Part shown: positions 49,968 to 59,620 of the stretch, one piece after another
Layout of the letters: each line of letters starts with the position of its first letter
Numbering within the stretch: the first letter of the stretch is position 1
Origin: Caballeronia peredens
GTDB taxonomy: Bacteria > Pseudomonadota > Gammaproteobacteria > Burkholderiales > Burkholderiaceae
Length of the DNA stretch: 64,000 nt
Reading direction: 5' to 3'
Assembly: GCA_001544595.2 (NCBI GenBank)
Contig: FCOH02000001.1
Span: 434,001-498,000 of the forward strand
The notes under the pieces: model-generated
What the model saw: only the letters and a program-made list of their open reading frames with translations
The model's database searches: none
What the model was told of the DNA's origin: nothing
Position numbers and translations under genes: made by a program

Positions 49968-52900
49968 GTGGACGTCGCCGCGTGGCTGCGCAGCCTCGGA
50001 ATGGAGCGATATGAGCCGGTGTTTCGCGAGAACGCCATCGACGCCGACGTGCTGGGCAGTCTCACCGCCGACGACCTGAAGGAACTCGGCATCACGTCGG
50101 TGGGCCATCGTCGCAAGCTGCTCGACGCTTTGGCCGAATGGCGGACGCGCAACGCGCCCGGACAGCCGGGCGTGAGTCCCGACGAGGCGCGAGGAGAGCG
50201 GCGGCAAGTCGCCGTACTCTTCGCCGATCTGTGCGGCTTCACGGAAATGAGCCGGCAAATCGATCCGGAGGAAGTGCTCGTCGTGCTCGAACGATACTTC
50301 GAGCAGGTCGATCCGATCATCGCGCAGCACGGCGGACACGTCGACAAACATGTCGGCGACTCCGTCATGGCGCTCTTCGGTGCGCCGGTCGCGCAGGGAA
50401 ACGATGTCGAACGCGCCGTGCGGGCGGCGCTCGCGATCCACGACGCGATGCCCGGCCTGTCGCGCATCCTCGGCCGCCCGTTGTCCGCGCATATCGGCAT
50501 TGCCGGCGGCGAAGTCGTCGCGAGCGGCACGGGCAGCGCCGCGCACCGGGAGTACACCGTCACCGGCGACACCGTGAACCTCGCCTCGCGTCTCACCGAC
50601 GCAGCCGGGCCCGGCGAAGTCCTGATATCGGAATCCGTATGGCGCCACCTGGCCGAGCGCCTCGATTGTGTTGAGCGCGATGCGTTCGCCGTCAAGGGTT
50701 TCGCGGAACGGGTGACGGCGTGGTGTGTCGGCGGTTTTCGACCAGCGACGCGAGAACGAGCGTTCGTCGGCCGCGCTGATGAACTGCGGCAATTTCATGC
50801 AGTGCTCGATGCCTGCCGCGAGACCGGCGCCGGACGCACGCTGCTGCTTCGCGGCGAGGCCGGGATCGGCAAGACACGGCTCGTCGAGGAATTCCAGCAC
50901 GAGGCGCGGGATTCGGGATTCGCGTGTCATGGCGGGTTCGTAGTCGACTTCGGGGCGACGACTGCTCAGGGCGCGATCCAGTCGCTCGTTCGAGGCCTTC
51001 TTGCACTCGACGACACCAGTGAGACGAATGCCGGCACCAGCGCCGTCGGGCAGGCGGTCGACGCCGGTCTGATCGACGCGGGCGATGCGCTCTTTCTCCA
51101 GAATCTGCTCGACATTCCGCTCACGCTCGACGACCGCACGCTTTACGAAGCAATGGACAACGCGATGCGCGCACGCGGCCGTCAAGATGTCGTGATGCGC
51201 CTCGTCCAGCGCGCGAGCCACCGGCAAGCGCGGCTGCTTTGCATCGAAGACATTCACTGGTCCGACAGCACCACGTTGAGAGACATCGCCCGGCTATCGG
51301 TGATCGTGCAGGCGTGCCCGGCCGTGCTCGTCCTGACCGCGAGGCACTCGGGCGACGTGTTCGAAGACTCGTGGCGGGCGGCGGACGGCGCGCCGTATTC
51401 GCTTGTCGACCTCGGTCCCATGAGCGACAGCGACGCGCATGTCCTGGCCGGATCGTTTCCCGGAGCGCAGGCGGACCTCGCGGCACGCTGCATCGAACGG
51501 GCGGCGGGAAATCCGCTGTTTCTCGAGCAGTTGCTCAACCATGCGGAAGAGAGCGCGGGCACCGGCGTGCCGAGTTCGGTGCGCAGTCTCGTGCAGGCGC
51601 GGCTGGATCGCCTCGATCCCGCGGATAAACAGGTTTTGCAGGCGGCCTCGGTGCTCGGGCAACGCTTCGAGCATGAAGCGCTCGACTATCTCGTCGACGG
51701 CGCCGCGCTCGAACCGCTCGTGATGGCTCGCTTGTTGCGACGCCAGGGCGTCGGCTTCATATTTCATCACGCGCTCATTCGCGACGCCGTCTATGACGGG
51801 CTGCTCAGAAGTCGGCGGCGCGATCTGCATCATCGTGCGGCGCAGTGGTACTGTGCGCGCGATCCGGTTCTGCGAGCCGAACATCTCGATCGGGCCGCGG
51901 ACCGCGACGCCGCGCTCGCATACCGCGATGCGGCGCGTTCGCAAGCGTCGCTATACCGTTATGAATCCGCGCTCCGCCTCGTCGAACGGGGGCTCGAACT
52001 CGCCGATGCGCATGGCGAGCGAGTCGTGCTCGAATGTCTGCGAGGCAATATTCTGCACGACGTCGGCGACATGACTTTGGCGCTCGCGGCATTCGAAACG
52101 GCCCTCGACTGCGCCACGACCGACGAGGAACGATGCCGCGCATGGATCGGGCGCGCGACGGTGAAGCGCGTCATCGACGATCTCAACGGTGCGTGGGCCG
52201 ATCTCGACTGCGCCGCTCTGGCCGCGCAAAACCGGGGCCTTGCGGGCGAAGAAGCGCGCATTCATTTCCTGCGCGGCAATCTGTGTTTTCCGCGCGGCGA
52301 TATCGACGGTTGTGTGCGCGAACATTCGCGCAGCCTCGCGCTCGCGCAAGAAGCGCACGACCCGGAACAGGAGGCGGCCGCGCTCGGCGGACTCGGCGAC
52401 GCGGAATACATGCGCGGGCGCATGATCAGCGCGCACGACGCATTCAGCCGCTGCATCGCGCTTTGCCGGCGCCACGGATTCGGACGAATCGAGGTCGCCA
52501 ACCTGCCGATGCGCGCCATCACCGCGTGGTTCGCGGGCACGGCAAAAGCAGGCCTCGATGCCGCGCTCGCGAGCGTCGCCGCAGCCGAGAAGGTGGGACA
52601 TCTCAGGGCGCTCGCCGTCGCGCATCATGCGGCGTGGCATTGTCTGCGCGATCTCGCGCAATGGGATCGCGCGCGGGAGCATGTCGCACCGGCGCTGCAG
52701 TGCGCGCGCGACCTCAAATCGAGGCGGTTCGAAGGCGAGGCGCTAGCCTTGCGCGCGGAATCGCATCGTGTCGCGGGCCGCCGGAGCGAGGCGCTCGACG
52801 ATATCGAAGAGGCGTTATCGATCAGCCGGGAGACGGGCATGGCTTATCTGGGCCCCGCCTATCTCGGCACTCTTGCGCGCACGACCGAAGATATCGACGT

Positions 52901-53252
52901 CTTCGACAACGCGCTCGCCGAAGGGGAGGCTTTGCTCGTCGCCGGGGCGGTCAGCCACAATCATTTTCTCTTTCGACGTGACGCTATCGACGCATGTATC
53001 GATCGAAGGCAATGGGACGCAGCCGCGCATCATGCCGCGGCGCTCGAGGACTACGCTTGCCGCGAGTCGTCTCCCTTCTCCGAATTTTTCGTGGCACGTG
53101 CGCGGGCGCTCGTGTCGTATGGGAAGGGCATTCGCGACACTGCATCGACGAAGGAACTCGAGCGATTGCAACGCGTGGGCCGGGAGGGCGGCTTCGTTCA
53201 TGCGCTCGAAGCGATCGATCGTGCATGCTCGGGCGAAGCGCTCGGGCCTTGA
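49968..53252 (+). CDS. SAM-domain, class III nucleotidyl cyclase and AAA-ATPase signalling protein
   Basis: A 1094-residue cytosolic protein starting at GTG 49968 (AGGAGAG before it). Residues 1-60 form a SAM domain. About 78-225 is a class III cyclase domain: metal Asp87 and Asp131 (FADLCGF, HVGDSVMA), Lys127, and Asn204/Arg208 in VNLASRL. The purine-site partner is Thr199 in YTVTGDTVN. Then comes an ATPase with Walker A GEAGIGKT (296-303) and Walker B LLCIEDIHWSD, followed by TPR-like helices to the end. The cyclase residues look sufficient for activity, probably on ATP. It resembles large multidomain signal-transduction ATPases and stands alone. Confidence 0.85.
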   Translation: MDVAAWLRSLGMERYEPVFRENAIDADVLGSLTADDLKELGITSVGHRRKLLDALAEWRTRNAPGQPGVSPDEARGERRQVAVLFADLCGFTEMSRQIDPEEVLVVLERYFEQVDPIIAQHGGHVDKHVGDSVMALFGAPVAQGNDVERAVRAALAIHDAMPGLSRILGRPLSAHIGIAGGEVVASGTGSAAHREYTVTGDTVNLASRLTDAAGPGEVLISESVWRHLAERLDCVERDAFAVKGFAERVTAWCVGGFRPATRERAFVGRADELRQFHAVLDACRETGAGRTLLLRGEAGIGKTRLVEEFQHEARDSGFACHGGFVVDFGATTAQGAIQSLVRGLLALDDTSETNAGTSAVGQAVDAGLIDAGDALFLQNLLDIPLTLDDRTLYEAMDNAMRARGRQDVVMRLVQRASHRQARLLCIEDIHWSDSTTLRDIARLSVIVQACPAVLVLTARHSGDVFEDSWRAADGAPYSLVDLGPMSDSDAHVLAGSFPGAQADLAARCIERAAGNPLFLEQLLNHAEESAGTGVPSSVRSLVQARLDRLDPADKQVLQAASVLGQRFEHEALDYLVDGAALEPLVMARLLRRQGVGFIFHHALIRDAVYDGLLRSRRRDLHHRAAQWYCARDPVLRAEHLDRAADRDAALAYRDAARSQASLYRYESALRLVERGLELADAHGERVVLECLRGNILHDVGDMTLALAAFETALDCATTDEERCRAWIGRATVKRVIDDLNGAWADLDCAALAAQNRGLAGEEARIHFLRGNLCFPRGDIDGCVREHSRSLALAQEAHDPEQEAAALGGLGDAEYMRGRMISAHDAFSRCIALCRRHGFGRIEVANLPMRAITAWFAGTAKAGLDAALASVAAAEKVGHLRALAVAHHAAWHCLRDLAQWDRAREHVAPALQCARDLKSRRFEGEALALRAESHRVAGRRSEALDDIEEALSISRETGMAYLGPAYLGTLARTTEDIDVFDNALAEGEALLVAGAVSHNHFLFRRDAIDACIDRRQWDAAAHHAAALEDYACRESSPFSEFFVARARALVSYGKGIRDTASTKELERLQRVGREGGFVHALEAIDRACSGEALGP

Positions 53253-53310
53253 CGAATGTGCTCGACGCTATTGGCAACCGATCAGCGCGAGCGTGACGAA
53301 CTCACGTGGC

Positions 53311-53631
53311 TTATGCTCCGGGTTGCATGAACAGAATAATCAGAAGAAGCAAAAGCATCAGGGGATACTGCATCCTCATCCATTCTCTGGATCGAATGAA
53401 CGAAACCAGGACGCCAAGAACGATGATGAGCAAAGTCACCGCTCCGAAGCGATGCGTCTCTGCAAGCATCATGCAGATCGCACCGCCGAATTCAACCGCA
53501 GCCACGATCAGCCGGAGCCACGCGGGATAACCCCATTTTTCGAATTCGGAACGGATAGGGGCGGGACCGATCGCATTCACGACACCTGCCGCAAGAAAGG
53601 CCAATGCCACGACTATATTGACTAGGTACAT
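53311..53631 (-). CDS. DoxX-like membrane protein
   Basis: A 106-residue protein with four hydrophobic helices. FLAAGVVNAIGPAPIRSEFE, WGYPAWLRLIVAAVEFGGAI and the C-terminal YPLMLLLLLIILFM match the DoxX-like (PF13564-type) pattern. The function is poorly defined; related proteins act in quinone or sulfur redox stress. Single gene. Confidence 0.75.
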   Translation of the reverse strand: MYLVNIVVALAFLAAGVVNAIGPAPIRSEFEKWGYPAWLRLIVAAVEFGGAICMMLAETHRFGAVTLLIIVLGVLVSFIRSREWMRMQYPLMLLLLLIILFMQPGA

Positions 53632-53729
53632 TTCCAGACGAATGACGATTCGCTAAAGAGCAACGACCAAGCGACAAGAGCCGCCGCCGGAAACAACCCG
53701 GCGGTACCGTTATTCCGACGCAACGTGTT

Positions 53730-55133
53730 TCAGATCGGCGCTCCAGCCCTTGCGCCCAGACCCGACTTCGCGATGACACTTCGGGCAAGCGCTTCGACCT
53801 CGTTCAGGATCTCCCGATGTTCCGGGCATCGCGTGAATTCGCCCCCGCGATAGACGACCTCGCCGTTGACGAGCACGTATTTCGCATCGGAGCCCTTTCC
53901 GGCGCCAAGGAACGCTGACAGCGGACGTTGCAGCGACCCGACATGCGGCCGGCGCATGTCGAACACTGCGATATCGGCGAGCTTGCCTGCTTCGATCGAT
54001 CCGAGTTCATCGGCGACACCCAGTATTCGCGCGGCGTTGATCGTCGCCATTTCGAGGCTTCGTTCGAAAGGCATGCGCGTCGGATCGAGATGACGCTGAT
54101 GTTGAAACAGCACGCAAGCCTTGACCTGTTCGAGCATGTCGTTGGTGTAATCGACCATCGCGCCATCGGTGCCCAGTCCGGTCATCACACCGGCGCGCAA
54201 AGCGTTCGCCGCGGGCGCAATGCCGCCGCCGCGCATGGCCTCGCTGGTCGGCGTGTAGACGAGGCCTGCGCCCACGCGCGCCATGTGTTCGAGATCGAGA
54301 TCGGTGCAGTGAATACCATGAATCAGCATCCAGTGCTGATCCAGCACGCCGAGTTGCATGAGGTAGCGCACGTCGGTACGCCCGGTGTCGCGCAGATGCT
54401 TGAGGAAGCCTTTCTCGATCGAATACGTTCCGGCCGCGATGTGGCTGCTGATTCGCACGTTCAGTTTGCGGGCGAGTTCCGCGCCGCGCAGAATCAACTC
54501 TTCCGTGCTCATGCCGGATGAAGTCCAGTGCGCATTGGCCTCGATGACCATGCCCATACGGATCAGACCATCGCGTTTGCCGTTCCAGTATGCGATCTGC
54601 TCTTCCGCCGCAGCAAGGGACTCGTCGAGCGACAAGGGATGATCGAGAAAGCGATCGTTTCTGCAGCGCAGCTCCTTGCCGAAGAACTGACGGATGCCGA
54701 TGTCCGCCTGCGATTCGACGATGGCCTTGACGGTCTCTTCATCGGTCACGGAAACCGAGTGATTAAATGATGTGGTCGTGCCCGTGCAGAGCATTTCAAG
54801 CCCGCACTGATAGCCGCCGAGACGCATGGCATCGGTCGAGAGGTTTCTGACCAGCGGAAAGACCAGATCGCTGATCCAGTCTTCGAGCAGCATGCCGTCC
54901 GCCAGTCCCTTGAACATCGAGTACCACGTGTGCTGATGCAGATTGATCAGGCCTGGAATGACCAGACAGCCGCTGGCGTCGATGACTTCATCGATGTCGT
55001 GATCCGGAATCTGTCCCGCAGCATAGACACCCGCGATCTTTTTCCCTTTGATCAACACCGCCCCGCCATCCAGGATCGTCCGGTCGGGATCGATGGTTAC
55101 CACATAGCCGTTCCTGATAAGAGTCGTACGCAT
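53730..55133 (-). CDS. TRZ/ATZ-type amidohydrolase
   Basis: A 467-residue metal-dependent hydrolase of the cytosine-deaminase/chlorohydrolase family. The metal site begins with INLHQHTWYSMF (His-x-His). Further ligands are expected in NVRISSHIAAG, LIHGIHCTD and LGTDGAMVDYTND (Asp). The end EAGKLADIAVFDMRRPHV is family-typical. It probably deaminates or hydrolyses an N-heteroaromatic or amine side group. It is the last gene of the porin/permease/ALDH/amidohydrolase set controlled by LacI. Confidence 0.85.
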   Translation of the reverse strand: MRTTLIRNGYVVTIDPDRTILDGGAVLIKGKKIAGVYAAGQIPDHDIDEVIDASGCLVIPGLINLHQHTWYSMFKGLADGMLLEDWISDLVFPLVRNLSTDAMRLGGYQCGLEMLCTGTTTSFNHSVSVTDEETVKAIVESQADIGIRQFFGKELRCRNDRFLDHPLSLDESLAAAEEQIAYWNGKRDGLIRMGMVIEANAHWTSSGMSTEELILRGAELARKLNVRISSHIAAGTYSIEKGFLKHLRDTGRTDVRYLMQLGVLDQHWMLIHGIHCTDLDLEHMARVGAGLVYTPTSEAMRGGGIAPAANALRAGVMTGLGTDGAMVDYTNDMLEQVKACVLFQHQRHLDPTRMPFERSLEMATINAARILGVADELGSIEAGKLADIAVFDMRRPHVGSLQRPLSAFLGAGKGSDAKYVLVNGEVVYRGGEFTRCPEHREILNEVEALARSVIAKSGLGARAGAPI

Positions 55134-55239
55134 ATTCTGTTCATCCCGCAAGGCACGCAGTCTCTTCACATCACAACGCCTCGATGCGAAGCGAAGGACC
55201 ACGCGCGATTGACAAAAAAGCCGAGTTGGCTGGCTGCGC

Positions 55240-56742
55240 TCAGTCCTTCGGCGGCCACGTCGGAACCGGCGCCTTTCCGGATGGGAAGCGCACGTTCTTG
55301 GAGCGGACGAATTCCCGCAGAGTCTCGGTCGCATTCTCGCGTCCGAAGCCGCTGCCTTTCACGCCGCCGAAGGGCGAACCGAGAAAGGCGCGCCGCATGT
55401 AGTTGTTGATGAAGATCATGCCCGCTTCCAGCCGCGGCGCGAGCTTCCATGCCCGTTGCTCGTCGGTGGTCACGATCGCCGCCGTGAGGCCGTACGCAGT
55501 GCCGTTCGCGATCTCGACCGCTTCGTCCTCGCTGTCGAATTGCATCAGGCATGCGACAGGCCCGAAGATCTCTTCCTGTGCCACGGTCATGTCGGGCGTC
55601 ACGCCCGCCAGCACGGTAGGCGGAACCCAGAAGCCTTCCTTGTAGCGCGGGTCGGTCGGGATCTTTCCCTGCGTCACGATGCGCGCGCCTTCTTCGAGCG
55701 CGATGTCGATGTACTTCATCACGCGATCGCGCTGCTTCTGATCGACCATCGCGCCGATGTCGGTCGCCTTGTCGAGTCCGTCGCCGACCACGAGCTTCTC
55801 CGTCGCCCGCGCGAACTTCTCTTCGAATTCCTCGTAGCGCGAGCGATGCACGAGAATGCGCGCCGTCGACGTGCAGGCTTCGCCCTGGTTGTAGAACATG
55901 CCTTCCAGCGCGACATCGATCGCGACCTTCATGTCGGCGTCCTCGAGGATCATCAGCGCGTTCTTGCCGCCTAGCTCCATCGTCGCGTAGGTCACGTTGC
56001 GGGCCGCGCTTTCGAGCACGCGCTGGCCGGTGGCCGTCGCCCCCGTGAAGCTGATGCGCTCGACGAGCGGATGCGATGCGAGCGCCGGGCCGGCCTTGAT
56101 GCCGGGCACCACGTTGAGGACACCCGGCGGAAGAATTTCATTGGCGAGTTCGACCAGACGAAGCACAGTCAGCGGCGCCTGTTCGCCCGGTTTGACGACC
56201 ACGGTGTTGCCCGCCGCGAGCGCCGGAGCGGACTTCTTGGCGAAATGGATCGGCGGCCAGTTGAAGGGCAGAATCGCAGCCACGACGCCATATGGCTCGA
56301 AGAGAACGCGCGCTTCGATGGCGCCCTGATCGAGAATTTCGCCGTGCAGCGTGTCCGCGAGGCCCGCGAAATAGTCGAAGCAGGCGTGACAGTACGATAC
56401 GTCGAAGCGCAGCGCATCCCGCTTCGGCTTGCCGACTTCGCGCGCTTCGAGTTCCGCCAGTTCGTCGGCGTGTGCGCGGATCTTTGCCGCCACTTGCTGC
56501 ATCAGTTGCGCACGTTCGCGCGGCGACCTCAGCTTCCAGTCTTCCACATACGCTCGCCGTGCATCCCTGACGACGGCGTCGACCATCGCTTCGTCGGCGG
56601 AGACGACCTTGCCGAGCCGCTTTCCTGTCGCTGCTTCATCGACGTGAAAGAACGCGTGATCGGCCGATACGTCGAGCGCCTTGCCATTGGCGTACGCACT
56701 CCAGTAAGGGCGTGCAAGATTCGAACGGTCTTCCTGTGTCAT
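55240..56742 (-). CDS. aldehyde dehydrogenase (NAD(P)-dependent)
   Basis: A 500-residue ALDH. The catalytic Cys is in NQGEACTSTARILVH, the Glu in YATMELGGKNALMIL, and the NAD-binding GATATGQRVLESAA precedes it. The ending GSGFGRENATETLREFVRSK is typical. It should oxidise a betaine- or semialdehyde-type intermediate to the acid. It lies between an AAHS permease and an amidohydrolase. Confidence 0.9.
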   Translation of the reverse strand: MTQEDRSNLARPYWSAYANGKALDVSADHAFFHVDEAATGKRLGKVVSADEAMVDAVVRDARRAYVEDWKLRSPRERAQLMQQVAAKIRAHADELAELEAREVGKPKRDALRFDVSYCHACFDYFAGLADTLHGEILDQGAIEARVLFEPYGVVAAILPFNWPPIHFAKKSAPALAAGNTVVVKPGEQAPLTVLRLVELANEILPPGVLNVVPGIKAGPALASHPLVERISFTGATATGQRVLESAARNVTYATMELGGKNALMILEDADMKVAIDVALEGMFYNQGEACTSTARILVHRSRYEEFEEKFARATEKLVVGDGLDKATDIGAMVDQKQRDRVMKYIDIALEEGARIVTQGKIPTDPRYKEGFWVPPTVLAGVTPDMTVAQEEIFGPVACLMQFDSEDEAVEIANGTAYGLTAAIVTTDEQRAWKLAPRLEAGMIFINNYMRRAFLGSPFGGVKGSGFGRENATETLREFVRSKNVRFPSGKAPVPTWPPKD

Positions 56743-56796
56743 TCCTCAATCTCCTTTGTTTCGCAAAAAAAGTGATGGCGTACGAGCGTGCGACGC

Positions 56797-58179
56797 TCAG
56801 GTATTGGAGATCGTCTCTCCGTTGCCGGGGATCTCATGCGTGTCGCTCGCATCGGTCGAAAGACGGATCTTGTGACGGACGATAGCCAGACAGAAAACGC
56901 TCACCGCAGCGATGGCAACCGGCGCCGATACTGCGGCGAACATCAGGTTGGGCGCCCAGTGGGCCGCGAGCATGGCGCCGCCGATCATCGAGCCGACGAT
57001 CGAGCCGACGCGTCCCATCCCCAGCGTCCATGCGACGCCGGTTGCGCGCATCGCGGTCGAGTAATACCCGGCGGAGAGAATGCTCGTGCCGGTCATCGCG
57101 CCTCCTGTGCCCACGCCGGTCACGAACAGCGCCACCAGCGCTACGGCCGGAACATGGATGAGATAGCTGAACGACGCGAGACTCGCGGCCGCGCACAGGA
57201 ACGCGCCGGCGACCACGTACTGCGGGTTGATCCGGTCCATGAGGAAGCCGAGGAAGAGCGCGCCGAGACCGTTGCCCGTCAGATACAGCGCGGTCATCAT
57301 CGATGCGCGATCGAACGACACGCCCGTGTCCTGAACCAGAATCGTCAGCCAGTTGCCGAGGAAGTAGACGACGAGCAGCGCCATGAACGCCGTCAGCCAG
57401 AGCAGCAGCGAGCCCGTGCGCAGGCCGCGGGCGAGAAGGCCCGAAACGGGAAAGCCGCGCACCGGCGCTTCGTCGAGCGTAAATTCGGCGTCGGCCACAA
57501 TGGACGCGGGCGCGATACGGTGCATCACTTTTCTAGCCTCGTTCTGTCGCCCTTTGGTGACGAGAAAGCGCACCGACTCGGGCAACCAGAGGCGAAGCAC
57601 GATGGCGAGCACCAAAGGCAGAATGCCGCCGACGATCAGCATCGAATGCCAGCCGAAGGTCTTGATCATGAACGGCGCGATCAGGCCGCCGAATACGCCG
57701 CCGGCCGAGATGCCGCATCCGAGCGGCGCCACGAGGGTGGATCGCATGCGGTCGGGGCTGTATTCGACCGCGAGCGTGTAGGCATTGGGCATGGCGCCGC
57801 CGAGGCCCAGACCGGTGATGAATCTCAGCACGAGCAAGGTCTCGAGCGACGTCGCCCATGCCGACATCAGACTGACGAGTCCGAACAGGATGACGGTCAC
57901 GAACAGAACGGTCTTACGTCCGAAACGATCGGCCAGCGGCCCGAACAGGAACGATCCGACCGCGAGTCCGAAGAAGCCCGCGCCGAACACGGGCGCAAGC
58001 TGTGCAGCGCTCGCGCCGAAATGCGCCTTGAGCGCCGGCGCGATATAGCCGAGCACGACGGTGTCGTATCCATCGAGAAACAGCACCAGAAAGCACAGGA
58101 GAAAGGTCCGGATCTGAAACGCCGACATGGGCCGGTCGTTGATCATCGAACGCACGTTGACTACGCGACTCACAGACAT
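56797..58179 (-). CDS. MFS aromatic acid:H+ symporter (AAHS family)
   Basis: A 460-residue carrier. Helix 1 has DGYDTVVLGYIAPAL, the AAHS motif, followed by FGPLADRFGRKTVLFVTVI. The central loop and 12 helices fit PcaK-like proteins. It should import the aromatic acid processed by the surrounding LacI-linked genes, downstream of the porin. Confidence 0.88.
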   Translation of the reverse strand: MSVSRVVNVRSMINDRPMSAFQIRTFLLCFLVLFLDGYDTVVLGYIAPALKAHFGASAAQLAPVFGAGFFGLAVGSFLFGPLADRFGRKTVLFVTVILFGLVSLMSAWATSLETLLVLRFITGLGLGGAMPNAYTLAVEYSPDRMRSTLVAPLGCGISAGGVFGGLIAPFMIKTFGWHSMLIVGGILPLVLAIVLRLWLPESVRFLVTKGRQNEARKVMHRIAPASIVADAEFTLDEAPVRGFPVSGLLARGLRTGSLLLWLTAFMALLVVYFLGNWLTILVQDTGVSFDRASMMTALYLTGNGLGALFLGFLMDRINPQYVVAGAFLCAAASLASFSYLIHVPAVALVALFVTGVGTGGAMTGTSILSAGYYSTAMRATGVAWTLGMGRVGSIVGSMIGGAMLAAHWAPNLMFAAVSAPVAIAAVSVFCLAIVRHKIRLSTDASDTHEIPGNGETISNT

Positions 58180-58272
58180 TGTTGACTCCAGGTGATTCCG
58201 GCAACGATCGCGAATCGCGCGAGTGCGTTGCAGTATTTGACCGCAGGTTTAACCGCCGAATCGTTCAACCCA

Positions 58273-59370
58273 TTAGAAGTTGTGTCCAATCCCGATGCCG
58301 AAACCGGTCAGCGTCATGCCGGTCGGGGTGATGGCGACCGGGTTCGTCGAATAGTTGTAGGCCGTGCCCGACTTGTTCATCAGACGGCTGAACACGGCGA
58401 ACAGCGCGGTGCGTTTCGAGAGGTTGTATTCGTAGCCGAGCGCCACTTGCCTCGCGCCCGAGTCGACGCCCGCCGCGCCGATGCCGCCGACGCCGGTCGG
58501 TGAATTTCCGGTCGCCGCCTGCGCCTGGAGGTAGGAGAGACGAAACGAACTGCTCGCGAGCTGATACACGGAGGCGAGCTGCCAGGCCCAGCGCGTCAGG
58601 TGAGTGGAGGGCGTGGGCTCGAACTGCAGGCGCTCCGCGGCGCCGCGCACGCTGAACGGTCCGTAGGTATAGGACACGCCCACACGATGGCCCGTGTCCT
58701 TGGTACCCGGTCCGAAGTAGCTGTTGTGTTGCTCGTAGGCGTACGACAGATACCAGGAACCGCTGCGAAAGCTGAGCGCCGTGGAAAGGAGCGATGGCGT
58801 CTGGGTTGCTGTCTTCTCGTTCGGAAGCGAATACATCGTCTGAAGCGTCAAGCCATGCCAAGTCGGCGACGTATAGAACACGCTGTTGGCCTGGCGCCGG
58901 TCGAAGGACGAATTGCCTTGCGCATTGCCGCCAGGAAAAAAGCCGTTGCCCATGATGCTGTTCGCGCCGCCGATCGTGTTCATGAAGAACGGATCGACCG
59001 GAATCCATGTCGATGCGCGATAGGGCGTCAATTGATAGCCCATCGTGACCTGGCCGTAGGGGCCGCCGATCCCGACGAACGTGTCGCGGTCCGCCAGATT
59101 GCCCGTGCCGCGATTCACGAACACGTTCCCCTGAATCTGGAAGAACGCGCGCCAGTTTCCGCCGAGGTCTTCTGTGCCCTTGAAGCCGAGGAAGGAAAGA
59201 TTGTTGGCCTCTCGCCAGAGCGAAGGCATTCCCGCTCCGCCCGAACCGCGGATGTATTCGATATCCGTATTCAGATAACCGAACATCGTGACGCTGCTCG
59301 GGTCCGCGCACACAGGCCCCGAACAGATCCCGGTCAGCAGGGCGAGCAAACCAGCGCGAGGGGATTTCAT
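58273..59370 (-). CDS. general porin (Gram-negative OmpC-type)
   Basis: A 365-residue outer-membrane porin of the betaproteobacterial type. It has a signal (LLALLTGICSGPVCA), mature start DPSSVTMFGYLNTDIEY, and terminal strand TGFGIGIGHNF with the C-terminal Phe. A GAGG lies before ATG 59370, and an 11-codon frame overlaps this start. As first gene behind the LacI operator at 59475-59498 it likely admits the pathway substrate. Confidence 0.9.
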   Translation of the reverse strand: MKSPRAGLLALLTGICSGPVCADPSSVTMFGYLNTDIEYIRGSGGAGMPSLWREANNLSFLGFKGTEDLGGNWRAFFQIQGNVFVNRGTGNLADRDTFVGIGGPYGQVTMGYQLTPYRASTWIPVDPFFMNTIGGANSIMGNGFFPGGNAQGNSSFDRRQANSVFYTSPTWHGLTLQTMYSLPNEKTATQTPSLLSTALSFRSGSWYLSYAYEQHNSYFGPGTKDTGHRVGVSYTYGPFSVRGAAERLQFEPTPSTHLTRWAWQLASVYQLASSSFRLSYLQAQAATGNSPTGVGGIGAAGVDSGARQVALGYEYNLSKRTALFAVFSRLMNKSGTAYNYSTNPVAITPTGMTLTGFGIGIGHNF

Positions 59371-59402
59371 TCAGCGGTCCTCGCGTTCCGTACGTCGATC
59401 AT
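59367..59402 (-). CDS. putative 11-codon leader minicistron overlapping the porin start
   Basis: A short frame (MIDVRNARTAE) with GGGAG before its ATG ends in TGA overlapping the porin ATG (ATGA). It could couple or tune translation of the porin. Chance cannot be excluded because the porin has its own GAGG. Confidence 0.3.
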   Translation of the reverse strand: MIDVRNARTAE

Positions 59403-59474
59403 TGCTGTCTCCCGTTAGCGCCGCGGTTTCCCGGACATTCCGGTTTCCGGCGGCTTTGCATCGTGCAGGGCGAA

Positions 59475-59498
59475 TTTAATGCAATCGATTGCATTAAA
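59475..59498. promoter_or_regulatory. LacI-family operator between porin and lacI-type genes
   Basis: A 24-base perfect palindrome centred on GCAATCGATTGC with TTTAAT/ATTAAA flanks. The core TGCAATCGATTGCA recurs at 60781-60794. It lies between the divergent porin and LacI-type genes and is the natural site for this regulator. Confidence 0.85.
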
Positions 59499-59620
59499 GC
59501 AAACGGGGTTTACTCGTAGAGTCGACGCAAATCAGCGTGAATGAAGGGGAGGCGCGTCCGGCGTTCAGTAGAATGAGAAAAGGATCCGGATGCGCACGGA
59601 CCCGCGTCAAACCTACCGAT

